Origin: Leuctra nigra
Lineage: Eukaryota > Arthropoda > Insecta > Plecoptera > Leuctridae
Reading direction: 5' to 3'
Length of the DNA: 64,000 bases
Assembly (NCBI GenBank): GCA_934045905.1
Contig: OW203762.1
Coordinates: 1,302,001-1,366,000 of the forward strand
The notes under the pieces are model-generated. The model was not told the origin of the DNA. It made no database searches and worked only from the letters and a program-made list of their open reading frames with translations. Below are positions 1 through 12,970 of the stretch, piece after piece. Each line of letters begins with the position of its first letter. Positions within the stretch are counted from its first letter, which is position 1. A program made the position numbers and the translations under genes.

Positions 1-2752
1 TTAATTACAATTATGACTTTTCCACAGATACTATAGCTTCTTGACTTTGTTGAATAGTTTGTTGAACCATTTTAATAAATGTAATTCATTTATTTGAAAA
101 CAAATAGACGTGCCCAACCCCCCTAAGAAATTACAGGGAGATAAATCAATGTGCCCCCCCCCCCCCCCCCCCACGCCCATAATATAAGTATTCATTCATC
201 ATACTCAATAAATTGTGCGACTTCGTAATATTCTTCATAAGAAACTATTGATTAAAATTCAATTATAAAATCAAAAATTATAAGCCAAAACGCATCGAAA
301 TGGTCCATATGAACTTCTGAAATTAATTTCTTTTGATTCTGGGGGGTTATCCCCCAAAACCCCACATTGAACTCAGACGTAAACGTTTTTCCCGAAAATA
401 ATGTATTTTCAGCTTCTTTTGGGACATCTGACAACCAGGAGTGCCCCCCCCCCCCCCTCCCCCTACAAAAAATATACTTCCGGCGCATCTGAGTATATTT
501 ATTCCAGCTATTATAAACGTATGCTCCTTATAGAACAAATTTACTATGATTTCATTTTATCTCAACATTTTCATATTAACAAATTTCCAATCTAGGCAAG
601 AATCCTTAATTTACCATCATGCCAAACGTCATATTGACGCATTTTACACAAAACAAAATCATTGACAAGTGGTAAAATATTACAGCTAATAAGATAGAAA
701 CATGGTACATGTTATTTTCGATTTTATAGATAACTCTTACCATATTATATTTTCTCAATTATATTCCCTCAAATATCAAAGTATGGTATACTAAAAAAAT
801 ATAAAAAATTGCGGTTTTCTTGTAGTTTTTATGATAAAACTTTATTGTTGAATTGAATAAGGTGCTTGTCCGGTATAATCTCTGATTGCGTTCTTGTCCA
901 TACACAGCCACCGATTCATAAGGCATCTTAATTTAAAACACTGAAGTCTATAGCGTCTTGTGTAACACACAATTGTAATTATGACACAATCACAATCTTA
1001 TTATTGTAATGTAAATATGTTTCATTTGAATCACATGTCACAGCACGTAAGGTTCATTATTCAGTACCATTGACATGGGAATCCCGCCCTTATTAATATA
1101 ATAACACACACAGTTGCCATTTCAGTTATTTGATGTTTATTTACTTTCCTCACAACATTTTCAAAATCTGAGTTCATATTCGAAATCAGCGAGAAAATTG
1201 GAGTAAACCACTCTAAATTTCAACTGTCTACTTGCAAAAATGAGAGAGAAAGACCGATTTTAACATTCGTAAAATTGTTCAGATTTAATTCCATAGTAAA
1301 AACTTTAGAGCAACCTCGATCTTGCACGTGAAGTCAACGCAGAGAAAATAATTTTATTTGGACGATGATTACCGTTAATCCAAGCATTCTAGAGAAAAGT
1401 TTTTCAAACAAAAAACAGTCACAATAGGCTACTGCATCGGGGAAAAATATTGAATTTTACCAATGCTCTTCAAAGAGAGGAGAGAAAATATCTTTAGACC
1501 TCGTATAATGGCAAAATTCATATTGATGATCGCACATCTGTGAACTCGAATTGTTTAATTGTATGTATCGATGAACATATTGTTTGTATTAGATAGAACC
1601 TAGAATATGTAATAAATATTTATTTGAAAGATGCGATTACCACAAAAACCATTGACCAATAGTTGTGCCTAAAGTAAGAGAAAACTCATTTACACGTACT
1701 GTAACTTCGTACTGATTAACCCCGAATCCCTGTTCATATTAACTGCTTATTTTGCTTAATTCTAACATAGATACATTCACTGAATGCATTCTTACACATA
1801 TAAGTGTAAGTGTAACAAATCCTTAAAGGAATATAAATGTTCATTTAAGGATTTTGTTCATCACTTGTCAATTAAATGAAATCGATTAGGTACGAAACTA
1901 AATATTTTGATTGCATAGGAATATTAAACGTGATGTTAATCGGACATGTTATTAATTTAATGTTGATATACACATAATTTAATTTATTGAGTCATAAACA
2001 GTATTTTGCAATATGTCTGAAGCAGTGTGGGCATTATCTGTTAAAACTACTGAATAAAATAATTTAGATAACATATTGACGTTGCATCAATCTCCTACAA
2101 AATGCATTATTTCTAAAATACTAGAAGTATTTAAGGTGATAATAGCGCTCGGCCGTTTTAGAAAATTGAGAGAGAAAAATTGTTTCATAAGTGGGTGTAA
2201 CTTTGATGGGATGTTCACATGATCAGTCTGATTATTTGAAGGTAGCACCATTTAATTTTTGCTTCTTGCATTGTTAATTAGGCGCCGGTTATTCAACAAA
2301 ACCGCTCAAAACTTTGAAATTTCCGATACGATTGGAGACCATACCCGTGAACCAATTAATCTCATATTTTAATCATTATGAGATCAAAGATAAACGTTAT
2401 TACTAGGCACATTTTTCAAATTATATTTCATACGGCACCCATTGAGACAAAAAAATATACAATTTTTAACCAAAATACGATAATTATTACTAATTACCTA
2501 TAAAGAAGAAAAAATTAAAAATGTACCAAGGGATAACCCTAAACTTGTGTTTCATCTAATCATGGTTAAAATTTCATATTATTTCGTCAACCCATTTTGT
2601 CTTCAACTGTATCCAAAAAAGGGCCTGCAAAACGCGGTAAAATCGCTCGCGCTTGCCCCACCAAAATAACCACCGACAACTGCAATAATATAGGGCCAAA
2701 CATTTAGTAAATGGTGTTTTGAAATTTTGCAAAACACATTTAATGTTAACGT
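1..2752. other. AT-rich non-coding sequence, no gene seen
   Basis: No plausible coding exon or recognisable element was found. Two long poly-C tracts are present at about 154-172 and 443-457, each preceded by GTG. Short open frames around them are low-complexity artefacts of the C runs. The rest is AT-rich, intron-like or intergenic sequence. Confidence 0.5.
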
Positions 2753-3972
2753 CATGGTTGTGTTAGCTATTATAATGACCTCGGTTTTTCTCCAGCATTC
2801 ACATTGTGTGTTTGAGATAGAACATTGCAGGGAGCTCGGATAGATATTAGAGATGCACATGGTTGTGTTTGCTATTATAATGACCTCGGTTTTTCTCCAG
2901 CATTCACATTGTGTGTTTGAGATAGAACATTGCAGGGAGCTCGGATAGATATTAGAGATGCACATGGTTGTGTTTGCTATTATAATGACCTCGATTTTTC
3001 TCCAGCATTCACATTGTGTGTTTAAGATAGAACATTGCAGGGAGCTCGGATAGATATTAGAGATGCACATGGTTGTGTTTGCTATTATAATGACCTCGGT
3101 TTTTCTCCAGCATTCACATTGTGTGTTTGAGATAGAACATTGCAGGGAGCTCGGATAGATATTAGAGATGAACATGGTTGTGTTTGCTATTATAATGACC
3201 TCGGTTTTTCTCCAGCATTCACATTGTGTGTTTGAGATAGAACATTGCAGGGAGCTCGGATAGATATTAGAGATGCACATGGTTGTGTTTGCTATTATAA
3301 TGACCTCGGTTTTTCTCCAGCATTCACATTGTGTGTTTGAGATAGAACATTGCAGGGAGCTCGGATAGATATTAGAGATGCACATGGTTGTGTTTGCTAT
3401 TATAATGACCTCGATTTTTCTCCAGCATTCACATTGTGTGTTTGAGATAGAACATTGCAGGGAGCTCGGATAGATATTAGAGATGCACATGGTTGTGTTT
3501 GCTATTATAATGACCTCGATTTTTCTCCAGCATTCACATTGTGTGTTTGAGATAGAACATTGCAGAGAGCTCGGATAGATATTAGAGATGCACATGGTTG
3601 TGTTTGCTATTATAATGACCTCGGTTTTTCTCCAGCATTCACATTGTGTGTTTAAGATAGAACATTGCAGGGAGCTCGGATAGATATTAGAGATGCACAT
3701 GGTTGTGTTTGCTATTATAATGACCTCGATTTTTCTCCAGCATTCACATTGTGTGTTTGAGATAGAACATTGCAGGGAGCTCGGATAGATATTAGAGATG
3801 CACATGGTTGTGTTTGCTATTATAATGACCTCGATTTTTCTCCAGCATTCGCATTGTGTGTTTGAGATAGAACATTGCAGGGAGCTCGGATAGATATTAG
3901 AGATGCACATGGTTGTGTTTGCTATTATAATGACCTCGGTTTTTCTCTAGCATTCACATTGTGTGTTTGAGG
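2753..3972. repeat. 105-bp tandem repeat, about 11.6 copies
   Basis: The unit starts at CATGGTTGTGTTTGCTATTA and recurs every 105 bp with only scattered single-base differences (for example GACCTCGG versus GACCTCGA, and TTTGAGATAG versus TTTAAGATAG). Because 105 is a multiple of three and one minus-strand frame has no stop, the array yields a 435-codon open frame of 35-residue repeats. There is no sign that it is translated. The low divergence points to recent expansion or homogenisation. Each unit carries one TGACCT half-site-like hexamer. Confidence 0.93.
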
Positions 3973-4818
3973 GAGCTTGATGGCACAAGACAATCTAGCA
4001 AATCAATTTCATCGGAGGTTTCAATTTTCTTTACAAAAGTACTCATAGTATTCCAAACAAATTGGTTAATATTATAGAAACACCAATATATTTATTAAGT
4101 TTGAATTTGGTATCTTAAAGCAATTTGTTTTGTAGTAACGTTGTAAAGTTATTCTTTAACTCTTTATAATAGATGGCATGCTATTTTGGGTTAAATAAAA
4201 ACATTACACAGATTTAGGAATAATTTTTCTTTGTGAACAATTTTACATTTCACCAAGAGAAGAGTAATTTGTTGTGCTTTGTAGAGTACTACATTGTTGT
4301 AAGTAAATTACTGATTTAAAACTTATTATAAAATATTTAAAATATAATATATATTTATATATTTTTAGCATGTATACACATACCACAGTATATTAGTAAT
4401 AACAATAGAACATTATTAATAAATAATAATCCATAAATAAATTTGATGAACTCGCATTGTATTGGAGGTACAATATTTTTGAATGAAATAGTGTGTATTT
4501 CAAATATTTGAATGCTTGCATTTCATTGGTTAATGAATTAATACGACGACCTCGAATAATGCAGCCAACTCGCGAGCTGTGTGTGTGTGAAAACTATTTG
4601 AGCGCCGCCCTGGCGGTAACACACCTGAACTAAGAAAACATATCTTAGTACCATCCGAGATCATAGCTGAAACTCGGCAGGAAGCCTATTTCTGACTCCT
4701 AGATAGGCCTCCCAATGCTAAATAATCCGAGATCATGGGTCGAGACCTCGGATTGAAAAATGACCTCACATTCCTGTTGTGTATTCACCCCCATGATCTC
4801 GGATAGGTGGCAAAACTA

Positions 4819-4821
<3 letters not shown>

Positions 4822-4886
<65 letters not shown>
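4822..4886. repeat. (CA)n microsatellite
   Basis: About 32 uninterrupted CA dinucleotides lie just downstream of the last SAM-gene exon I can identify. Just upstream, a 13-bp inverted pair (CCGAGATCATGGG near 4727 and CCCATGATCTCGG near 4792) can form a stem. Nothing coding was found between 3973 and 4928. Confidence 0.95.
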
Positions 4887-4928
4887 CTATAGTTCGATTA
4901 GAATTTTACAAAATCATAATATACTCAC

Positions 4929-7900
4929 ATAATTCACTACGATCAGCATTCATAAGAAGAGCTTTAATTTGCTCATTGGTTTTTGAAGCAGCGATGGTCA
5001 GAATTGCTTTGGAAAGTGCAGTCCATGATGCAATAAGTTTTAGTCCACTATCAGGGAACAAGTAGGTAAAATCGGCTTCCAACTGAAATAAAATAATCAG
5101 AATTCCAGAACTACATAAGGACCATTCCAAGATCATAAAAAAGTACTAAAATAATCCTTGGATTCCATAAAAATATTTGAAATGTATTAATTGAGAAGGT
5201 TTTCTCTTTGGTCTTTGTCAGCAAAATAAACAAACATATGAAGGGAAACCAAGAAAACAGTTAAATTTTATTTTATGCAAACATCAAATCTTGTTCGTTA
5301 TACAATTACATTACCAATGAATATCCGTTAGGCTGAGAAATGGCAGGATACTTTGCATAATAGCAACTGATACTCTCGTCGCTTTTGGCCAATTCTTGCA
5401 ATCTAACTTTCACTGTTGTCTTCCAACAAGAAACAATCTTGTCCCAAGGTTCAATAGCCTTATGCAGGTATTCCATATGCTCAACTACATTTTCATCGCT
5501 TGCATCTGACAAATCTACAGAAGTTGAGAATGAAGAGGTTTCTACAGCTGTAAATAATTTAAAAATTAGTCCTTCACTCGGTTATAATAGTACAGATTAT
5601 AGTGCATTAGTCTAAATTGTACTGAACATACCTTTTTCAGTTGACTTGTCTTTTGATTGTTTCTTCAATTTCCCTCTCATTGAGCTTATTTTCCTAAGTA
5701 GGATGCCCTTAGCAGCAAGCTTGATAGGTTTCGTTTGGTAAGGAATGTAGTACGTCTCTGGTTTCTCCAACGGATATCTTTTAACTATTGCACTTGCAAT
5801 ATCTAAATACTCCCATTTGGAAATCCTATAAAAACATAGGCACACATTGTAAGTTCTATATATATATTTTCTCTGCGTTCTCTCAAGCTTTCCTCTGCCA
5901 ATAAAATATTTAAAACTTGTTGGGATTTATTAGCAATGTTCATACAGTATAGTGATCAATACTACAACTTTATGCTTGGCTTTCTTGATTCTGTTTACTA
6001 TTTGTAATATTGACTCACATTCTCTCTTTAATCCAAAATGGGGGGAATTTAGGTTTAGTTTATGAATATTTGTTATTTCAACTAAGGTACCTAACTTAGT
6101 AGGACATTTTTGGGGTGTTGATTTTAATCAATCAAATTTATAGGCAGTAAAATTGAAAAGTAAGAATTTTCTTCTAGGTACTCTTGGCAATGAAAAAATT
6201 AGACAATCAAACAATAAATAAAAAGATTTACCCTCTAGTGTAGTCACCCTTCAGTACATTGTTCGCAATTACTTGACAGAGCTTTGACCTTCCTGCGCTT
6301 GATAAAGTAGTGCCTGAGAGCAACAATGATTTTTGCTCTTTGATTAATTCTTTCAAGTTCTGGAAGAAACAAAACACAGCTATTTTAGTTCAGGTGAATA
6401 ATTTTTCACTTTTCAGCTCTAATATAAGTACACTCAACAAATGATAAACTGGTATTAGAAAGAAATGGATTGGCTGAAAAAATTTATGGCATCGTAATAC
6501 TTTGATTTCCTAGCAAACGGAGGATATTTTGAATACACAACTGGAGGGCTTGGAGGATTTGAAACTTTGTAAAATTTAATAAAATGTTGATCCTAAACAC
6601 CTTGCCAAGTTTCAATTTATCTAACTGATACAAATATATTTTGTACGCACCAGTGCTGTATTTTCAAATGGGCGAGGACTCGCCACTGACGGAGCATCCA
6701 CTGACAGCGATGATACTGAACTTGCAGGACTGCAATGAGCCACTGACAGCGATGATGTTGAACTTGGAGGACTGAAATGATCCACTGACACTGACAGCGA
6801 TGATATTGGACGTTGAGGACTGAAATGATGACCCTGCACATAGACCATGCACATTCAGTAGACATTTAAAAGACAGGATACAATGTATTGTAGTGAAATG
6901 CACAGCTTCTACAAGATATGTTTTTCAGAAGGCAGGATACATAGCAGTGAAATGCCTAAAGCTTCAACTAAATTTGATTATTTGATAGGTAGGTAGGTAC
7001 CTGCGACATTACATATTTTGTTAACCTATTTGATTTTATTTTTCATTGAAAATTGTATTTGAATCCAACAAACAATCCATTTTTATTGGCACTGGATTAA
7101 TTCGGTTGGTAAATGGGTTGGTAAGGTCTATGTTGTAGGCAGGCCAATAATATGGGGCTGTAAAATTTAGAATACAAACTGAAACATTCAACATAGGGCT
7201 ACCTAGATTGAAGTATAATACCTACAGCTTGCCCAAACTATGTGTCAAATAGGTCATTATTTATTGTAAAGGTACACAAACCCAACAAATTTATCAGGCA
7301 AGAAGCTGATGTTGCCCAATTCATGCATAGGTAGTTTGAAAAAAATTGTTGGTTGAAACAAATTAGAAGAGGATAGGTAATGCAGAAACTTACTTCTGAA
7401 TTAATTAAATAATCTGTGCCTTCAACTTCTCCATGTGTTAGAAGATCCAGGTAAGATTTCTGTAACATGGTAAGAAATATTACATAGGTACTACCTAAGT
7501 TTGTGATGCAAATTTACTGTGTAAACTTAGCTACTAAAAACAAAAAACTCATCAAAATATGCTTCCCAATGCTCAGTATTGATAGGTAGTTGGTTCTCAT
7601 TAATAAGTAAAAAAAATCAAAAAGCATTCATAGCCCGATGATCATAAGCTAATTTTGTTGCGTGTATAAATAAATACCTACCTACCTACAAGGCTTTTGA
7701 AACACTTTGTTACGCTCGCTCAAGCATAATGGCTGAAGCATAATTGACGCAAAAGCAACAATGCAAAAGCAAAACTAGAATCGTTCAACTCCGTGCTTCA
7801 TCGCAATTTATGCAATTGCATCAATTGAGCATTGGCCTTACAACGTGTACACTCAGAATAGTAATAGTAGTTTCCATTGATCCCTTTTGCAGCTTAAAAA

Positions 7901-8894
7901 CATTACGACAATGCAACAATGCAACAGCAAATAAATATCACCACAGCCGTCTGTATACTCGTCGTTCTTCCCTCCCTCCTCCTGTGAGCTGCCTGTCGTC
8001 TGAGAAGTTCCAAACCTGCCGTCCCGGGAAGGGGTCGCCACCGTCGCTTGGTTATTTAAATGCCCCCAACCTGGGACGGCAGGTTTGGAACTACAATTGC
8101 TACTCAGATGACAGGCAACGGGGAGGAGGAATGAACGACGAGTGTACAGACGGCTGTGAATATCACGCACGATTGACGTGGACAGACAACGCGGACGGGA
8201 AGAGTTCAATTTGCTTTACATTTTTCTGTGTGTGTCGTCTGTCTACGTCCGAATTGTAAACACACATTGAATTTGCCATATCTTTACAATGTTTGCATTC
8301 GAGTTGTTGCGTTCGAGTCGTCCGTCGGTGTCAATCGTGAATGGGGCTTTTAATGCACTTACTGGTTGATTTGCTTGAAGTTTAACATACGTCTCCCATT
8401 TTCGGGTGAACTTCGCCTGCTTGCCCACAGTAGGAAATAAGAGACCTATCATAAAAGGCGTCAGAGACAAGAAGGCATCATGGTCAATATCTTGATCTAG
8501 AAAAAATAAAAATGATTGATTACAGTTGCAATTTCTACCTAGGTAAAGCACAGTAATGAAATACTTATTGTAGGTAGGAGCCTACAGATAGGTACAAGTA
8601 AATAGCAAGGCTGTTTACTTGTTTGTGGTAGAAGTAAAGGATTGTACCTTCGTCCTACTAGGTACCTAGTAAGGTACCTACTAGGTTATGACAGCAAGCC
8701 ATGTCTAGTACCTACTAGGTAGGTAGGTAGCTATCACACAACACAACAGATTGTCATTGTCAATAATATACACTATAGGCTTATACAGTCATGATCAGAA
8801 TGTTTTTTGTTAACATCTTACCTTTGAAATGTATTATAACTGACTCTTCATAATCCCAACTCTCCAAAACCTCCCGCACCAACAAGTCGGCCAT
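4929..8894 (-). CDS. SAM-domain protein, SAMD3-like; 8 exons, 3' end not found
   Basis: Exons on the minus strand: 8822-8894, 8363-8496, 7394-7459, 6651-6833, 6232-6359, 5632-5825, 5315-5547, 4929-5082. All have GT-AG introns and consistent phase, giving 388 codons. The start ATG (8894-8892) sits in a CAAGATGG context, and the protein begins MADLLVREVLESWDYEES. Residues 1-65 look like a sterile alpha motif, with DIDHDAFLSLTPFMIGLLFP leading into a GKQAKF-type last helix. Exon 4 is a Ser/Pro-rich linker with three imperfect HFSPxSSxSSLSV repeats. Exons 5-8 (for example ISKWEYLDIASAIVKRYP and YYAKYPAISQPNGYSL) resemble the conserved region of SAMD3-like proteins of animals; this family call is from memory. 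Function unknown; SAM domains usually mediate protein-protein contacts. The last donor (GTGAGT at 4928) implies more exons, but none was recognised before the window edge. Confidence 0.75.
7942..8158. mobile_element. hAT-like MITE with 8-bp target duplication
   Basis: A 217-bp palindromic element begins CACAGCCGTCTG and ends CAGACGGCTGTG. It is flanked by perfect 8-bp direct repeats AATATCAC at 7934-7941 and 8159-8166. An 8-bp duplication with CA...TG ends fits the hAT superfamily. The arms pair over roughly 80 bp with small differences. It lies in intron 2 of the SAM gene. Overlapping open frames on both strands come from the inverted repeat. Confidence 0.85.
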
Positions 8895-9060
8895 CTTGCT
8901 CTTGCTAGTTGCTTGCTGCGCAAAGAATAAAGATCTCGGCTCGGCTCGGCTCGGGTCGGCTCGGGTCTTGACTTGATCAGCTGGGCAAGAGTCTAACGAA
9001 ACTTTTCGTTGATTCTACGTTCTTGCGGTAGAGGGGGAGGGGCGTGCAGGAGAATCGTCA
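8895..9060 (-). promoter_or_regulatory. GC-rich region upstream of SAM gene
   Basis: Immediately 5' of the SAM gene start codon is a short GC-rich stretch with repeated GGCTC/GGGTC pentamers (about 8937-8970). It is probably 5' UTR and proximal promoter. No TATA box or initiator could be fixed. The call rests on position and composition only. Confidence 0.3.
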
Positions 9061-9408
9061 CAATCCCGCAGAACTTTACGCTAAAGTAGCGCGAGATTTA
9101 CGCAAGATAAAATTTAGCGAAATATTCACTGACGCTTGATTCAGATCAGCGAAAAGTTATATGACTCTTCGTAAATATTAGGAAATTTGTTACGCAAGTT
9201 TAGTGAAATATTTACCTACCTTGACGATGTTTTGCAGCTTGAAACATTTCGCAAGATTTATTAAATTAATTCGCTAGATCCAACTTTTTCGGTTTGCGAA
9301 AGTCATTTCGCTATTCCTGCGAAACGTGGTCGCTAGAACAGCGTAATATTTCACAAATCCAGCGTAATATTGTTTGCGAAAATAATTACACAGAAATTTC
9401 TCTCCGTG

Positions 9409-11128
9409 CATGTCTCCCGTGGCAGTAATTTAAAAAAATTGCGAATATTTTATGTATTGTGCTAAATACGACGGGAATATGGCATGCAAAAACATCTTTC
9501 CTACTAATTCGATCAAGGAGAACTCGAATTTGTCCTCAAAATTTTCAATTTACTTACTGGTCACCCGTAGCGGCCATTTTTTAAACATGGCAGCTATTCA
9601 TAAAATAAGATATTTGATAGAAAAGTCCGTAGTATGTAACGTGACTTCATCCATGGTAAAAAATTTAAACTGTTATTAGAGTATACTATTGGCTCATTAT
9701 ATCAATCATTTGGCCAATATAATTTTTCCTACCTCCGTGAAGAGATATCGTGGATAACAACATTGTCTTGGGCTGGGCTGCTGAATATACGTACGAGGGC
9801 TGTACCGAAAGTATGCAACTTTGTGTATAGCTGTGCTACTAATTTAAATAAGTATATTCAAATTACATAATGTGATAAAGTAAATGTTCCTCTGTGGATA
9901 CAACGTTTCCACCCAACACTCTCTGAGTCACAAGAGATGCGATTGCACGATGGTTGAACTCAACACTCCAATAATATTCGGGTTAAAATATGTGGGGTTC
10001 TTAACCGATGGACTGCTACCTTGACGCGGTGGTGGTGGCTAAAGGGGCCAACTCACATTTCGAGTTGGCCCCAACTTAGTGCAGTTCAGGGTCGACCTAG
10101 TCTCAAGCCCTCCCCAAATTCGCAGACCTCTCGGGCCGGCCTCCCCCCTCGAGATGGTGATCCCCCCTGAAATCGGGTCCCACCGGCCCGAAGTCTCCCT
10201 CTCCCAGGTCTGTCACCATACTGAAATGCTTTCCCACCAGTTGCAGACTCCCCCAGATCGGGTCCCCCAGATCGACCCCTCCCCAAGTCCTTCACTTATT
10301 AACAACTAAGCTGAAAATAAAAAAAAATAATGTGCGCAAAATGACCTAGTTGTCGACGCGCCGTTTAACAATTTTAATATAATTTAATTTATGTGGGGTT
10401 TACCGTTTATTACCCTCTTCTTCACAGACAATGCTATGAGAGCGTACTCAAATCGTGTCTCAAATTATTGATCTTAGTAAAACTGAATGGTAGAAGTTAA
10501 AAGGTGTATGTTACATGGAAGGGAATACATTGACTGGCCCAATCTGCCGAATGCCTGTCTTATTTCCAAAAAGCAGAACATAGGCAGGTGCAAATATAAT
10601 TGGAGTGTTGGGTTCAAAGTTCACGCAATCAGATCTCTTGTGACTCAGAGAATGTTGAGTCATACCGTTGTATAGACGAAGTGTTACTCAATCACCATGA
10701 GCAAGTGAACGATGTGTTTCAATTAATAGCAAAGTTATGGCCAAAGTTGCATACTTTCGGTACAGCCCTCGTACGTATATTCCGCAGCCCAGCCCATGAC
10801 AATGTTGTTATCCACGATGGCTCTTCACGGAGGTAGGAACAATTATGTTTGGCCTAGTATAGTACTCTAATACGAGTTACAATTTTTTACCATGGATGAG
10901 GTCACGTTACATACTACGGACTTTTCTATAAAATATCTTATTTTATGAATAGCTGCCATGTTTAAAAAATGGCCGCTACGGGTGACCAGTAAGTAAATCG
11001 AAAATTTTGATGACACATTCGAGTTCCCCACCGTTTTAATAGGAAAATTGGTGTCGCATGACAATTTTAGATTTATATGTTTTTTATGTGGTGCAATTTT
11101 TTAAAAAATTACTGCCACGGGAGACATG
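9409..11128. mobile_element. Large foldback element with arms of about 560 bp
   Basis: The left arm (about 9409-9978) begins CATGTCTCCCGTGGCAGTAA and is matched in reverse complement by the right arm (about 10593-11128), which ends ACTGCCACGGGAGACATG. Pairing continues through shared blocks such as GTCCGTAGTATGTAACGTGA, CGAGGGCTGTACCGAAAGTA and CACAAGAGAT. The two arms differ by several indels, so the copy is not young. The loop holds a GC-rich section (about 10085-10300) and a strong GGGGCCAACTC/GAGTTGGCCCC stem at 10037-10066. No transposase is visible. Superfamily and target duplication were not determined. Confidence 0.8.
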
Positions 11129-11394
11129 GGCAATATCTGAGATGCCTCCCGGTCTTTTAATGAATGATTGGGTATCTAGTATGTGTGGTAAAAATTTGGT
11201 GCTTTAATACCAAAATGCACAATCGGTCCGTTTTCTTGCACATCCCGCCCGGACTATAAGAAGGGTGCAAGTTGACATCGAGTACATAAATACGTACCAA
11301 GTACCTACTGTTTCAAACTATGTATTGCAGTTTTCAGCTGAATACAGATTAAAATGTCCAGTGTTGTATTAAAACTCTTAAAATAATTATTCCA

Positions 11395-11562
11395 GGACCC
11401 TTACCTAATATCGCCATATTTCAGTAGCACCGTGTTACTGCAGCACAACTTTTGTTTTAAAAGTTTTAGCCATAAGAATTAGCACTGTCGCCATGGCAAC
11501 TAGCCGATCGTGCTACAGTAACACGGTGCTACTGAAATATTGGCGATATTAGGTAAAGGTCC
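11395..11562. mobile_element. Palindromic MITE
   Basis: The left end reads GGACCCTTACCTAATATCGC and the right end GCGATATTAGGTAAAGGTCC, with arms of about 48 bp continuing through CAGTAGCACCGTGTTACTG and its complement. Total length is 168 bp. No coding capacity. Target duplication not resolved. Confidence 0.8.
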
Positions 11563-11727
11563 AGGGTACTACAAGCTTCCCTTGTAAGTGTGTCCCTTGT
11601 AAGGTTGTCTTTTGTAAGTAGGAAAATTCTTTGATTCATATCAAAATATAATATTTTTGAATTTTACAAATAGTGGCAGAGGCAGGAGATTTTTGTCTTT
11701 GCGTTATTTGGATTTTGAACTGTTTAT

Positions 11728-11851
11728 CGGCCGGATAATTGGAATGAGGAAGATTACAGGGCAGCTTGGCCGGAAGATTGGAATGAGGAAGATTACAGGG
11801 CAGCTTGGCCGGAAGATTGGAATGAGGTAGATTACAGGACAGCTTGGAATG
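11728..11851. repeat. 39-bp tandem repeat, about 3 copies
   Basis: The unit GGAATGAGGAAGATTACAGG followed by GCAGCTTGGCCGGAAGATT repeats three times with few changes. The 39-bp period keeps a minus-strand frame open as a 13-residue repeat (core PCNLPHSNLPAKL). I see no sign that it is a real protein. Confidence 0.85.
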
Positions 11852-12001
11852 GTGAAGAGTATTTGTGGATGGCATGGATGGAAGTATTTGTTGACTTGCA
11901 GCTGCGAAAAGAACAACACAGGATTGTCTGTTAAAGATGGATGAAGAGATTTAGAGATGTGTAGATAGTCGTTTGAGGTAGATTCACTGAATATATTACT
12001 T

Positions 12002-12485
12002 AAGGTCCATTCACACGGTTGATTGCACGCAACTAATTGGCATACTTCTACCATAAGTCTCATTGGATGTGCGCGATTTTCCATTTCAGACGACAATGTA
12101 TTCAATCACACGACCTTGCCTGCTTCTAGAAGGTGTAGGAACTAGTTTTTGTCTTTTGTTTTTGTTGAAATGTTCCAGAAGGAGGTTTGTCATCATTATT
12201 TCGTCTTATCTCTAATTATTTGTTATAATAAAACAAAAGTGTTTCCCGTTCTAATGTCAATGTACACTGTCGGAGCCATCTTGATTTCCTTGTAAGTACC
12301 ACGTGACTGAAATTCTCACATCTGATTGGTCAACGACGCCAATCGGGAATCTTCAATCATCCAGTTTAGAGCTAGGCTCTAGTATGAATCGGATGATCGG
12401 CCAGTTCACACGCGCACATCCAATGAGACTTATGGTAGAAGTATACCAATTAGTTGCTTGCAATAAACCGTGTGAATTGACCTTT
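12002..12485. mobile_element. TIR element with inverted ends of about 75 bp
   Basis: The left end (AAGGTCCATTCACACGGTTG onward, 12002-12078) is inverted at the right end (12407-12485, ending ACCGTGTGAATTGACCTTT). Shared blocks include TACTTCTACCATAAGTCTCA and its complement. The length is about 480 bp and no transposase is visible. Flanks are T/A-rich, but a target duplication is not clear. Confidence 0.75.
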
Positions 12486-12775
12486 ATAGTTACGCAGTTC
12501 TGTCTGTCTGTGATTCTGTCTGTGGGAACGCTTTTTATTGCGCGCGCCTCACGATCAATTATTGGCGACTTCATTGCCCATCACGTCTAAAATTACGTCT
12601 TCTGCTTTTTGTAAATAAATAAATTGCCGAAACTCACCTCAGACGCTTACATATCCTTTTGTGCTTGAAACAAATTTATTTTAACACACAATAACTGTCC
12701 AAACCCGTACATTACATTTAAAACGTCATCGCGGCAAGAAACTTCAAACGTTATTTTTCTTATTTTCTCTTGGTC

Positions 12776-12970
12776 TGAATAGACCGATTTAAAAATTATC
12801 TAGGTGGCTCTGCTATTCAAAAAATTTCACATGCAGTTTGGTTTTCCATATATCTGTTGGTGTTTTTATCCATAGTTGTAAAACACCAATAGATATATGG
12901 AAAACCAAACTGCATGTGAAATTTTTTGAAAAGCAGAGCCACCCAGATAATTTTTAAATCGGTCTATTCA
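12776..12970. mobile_element. Near-perfect 195-bp palindromic element
   Basis: Arms of about 85 bp run from TGAATAGACCGATTTAAAAA to its exact complement at the right edge, with only a few mismatches (for example CTAGGTGG versus CCAGATAA-side differences). The loop is about 20 bp. It is probably a MITE and could form a long hairpin if transcribed. Confidence 0.85.

Noticed and set aside
2603..3910. 435-codon minus-strand open frame of 35-residue repeats
   Set aside because: It arises from a 105-bp tandem DNA repeat with a stop-free frame; no start context, splice support or recognisable fold.
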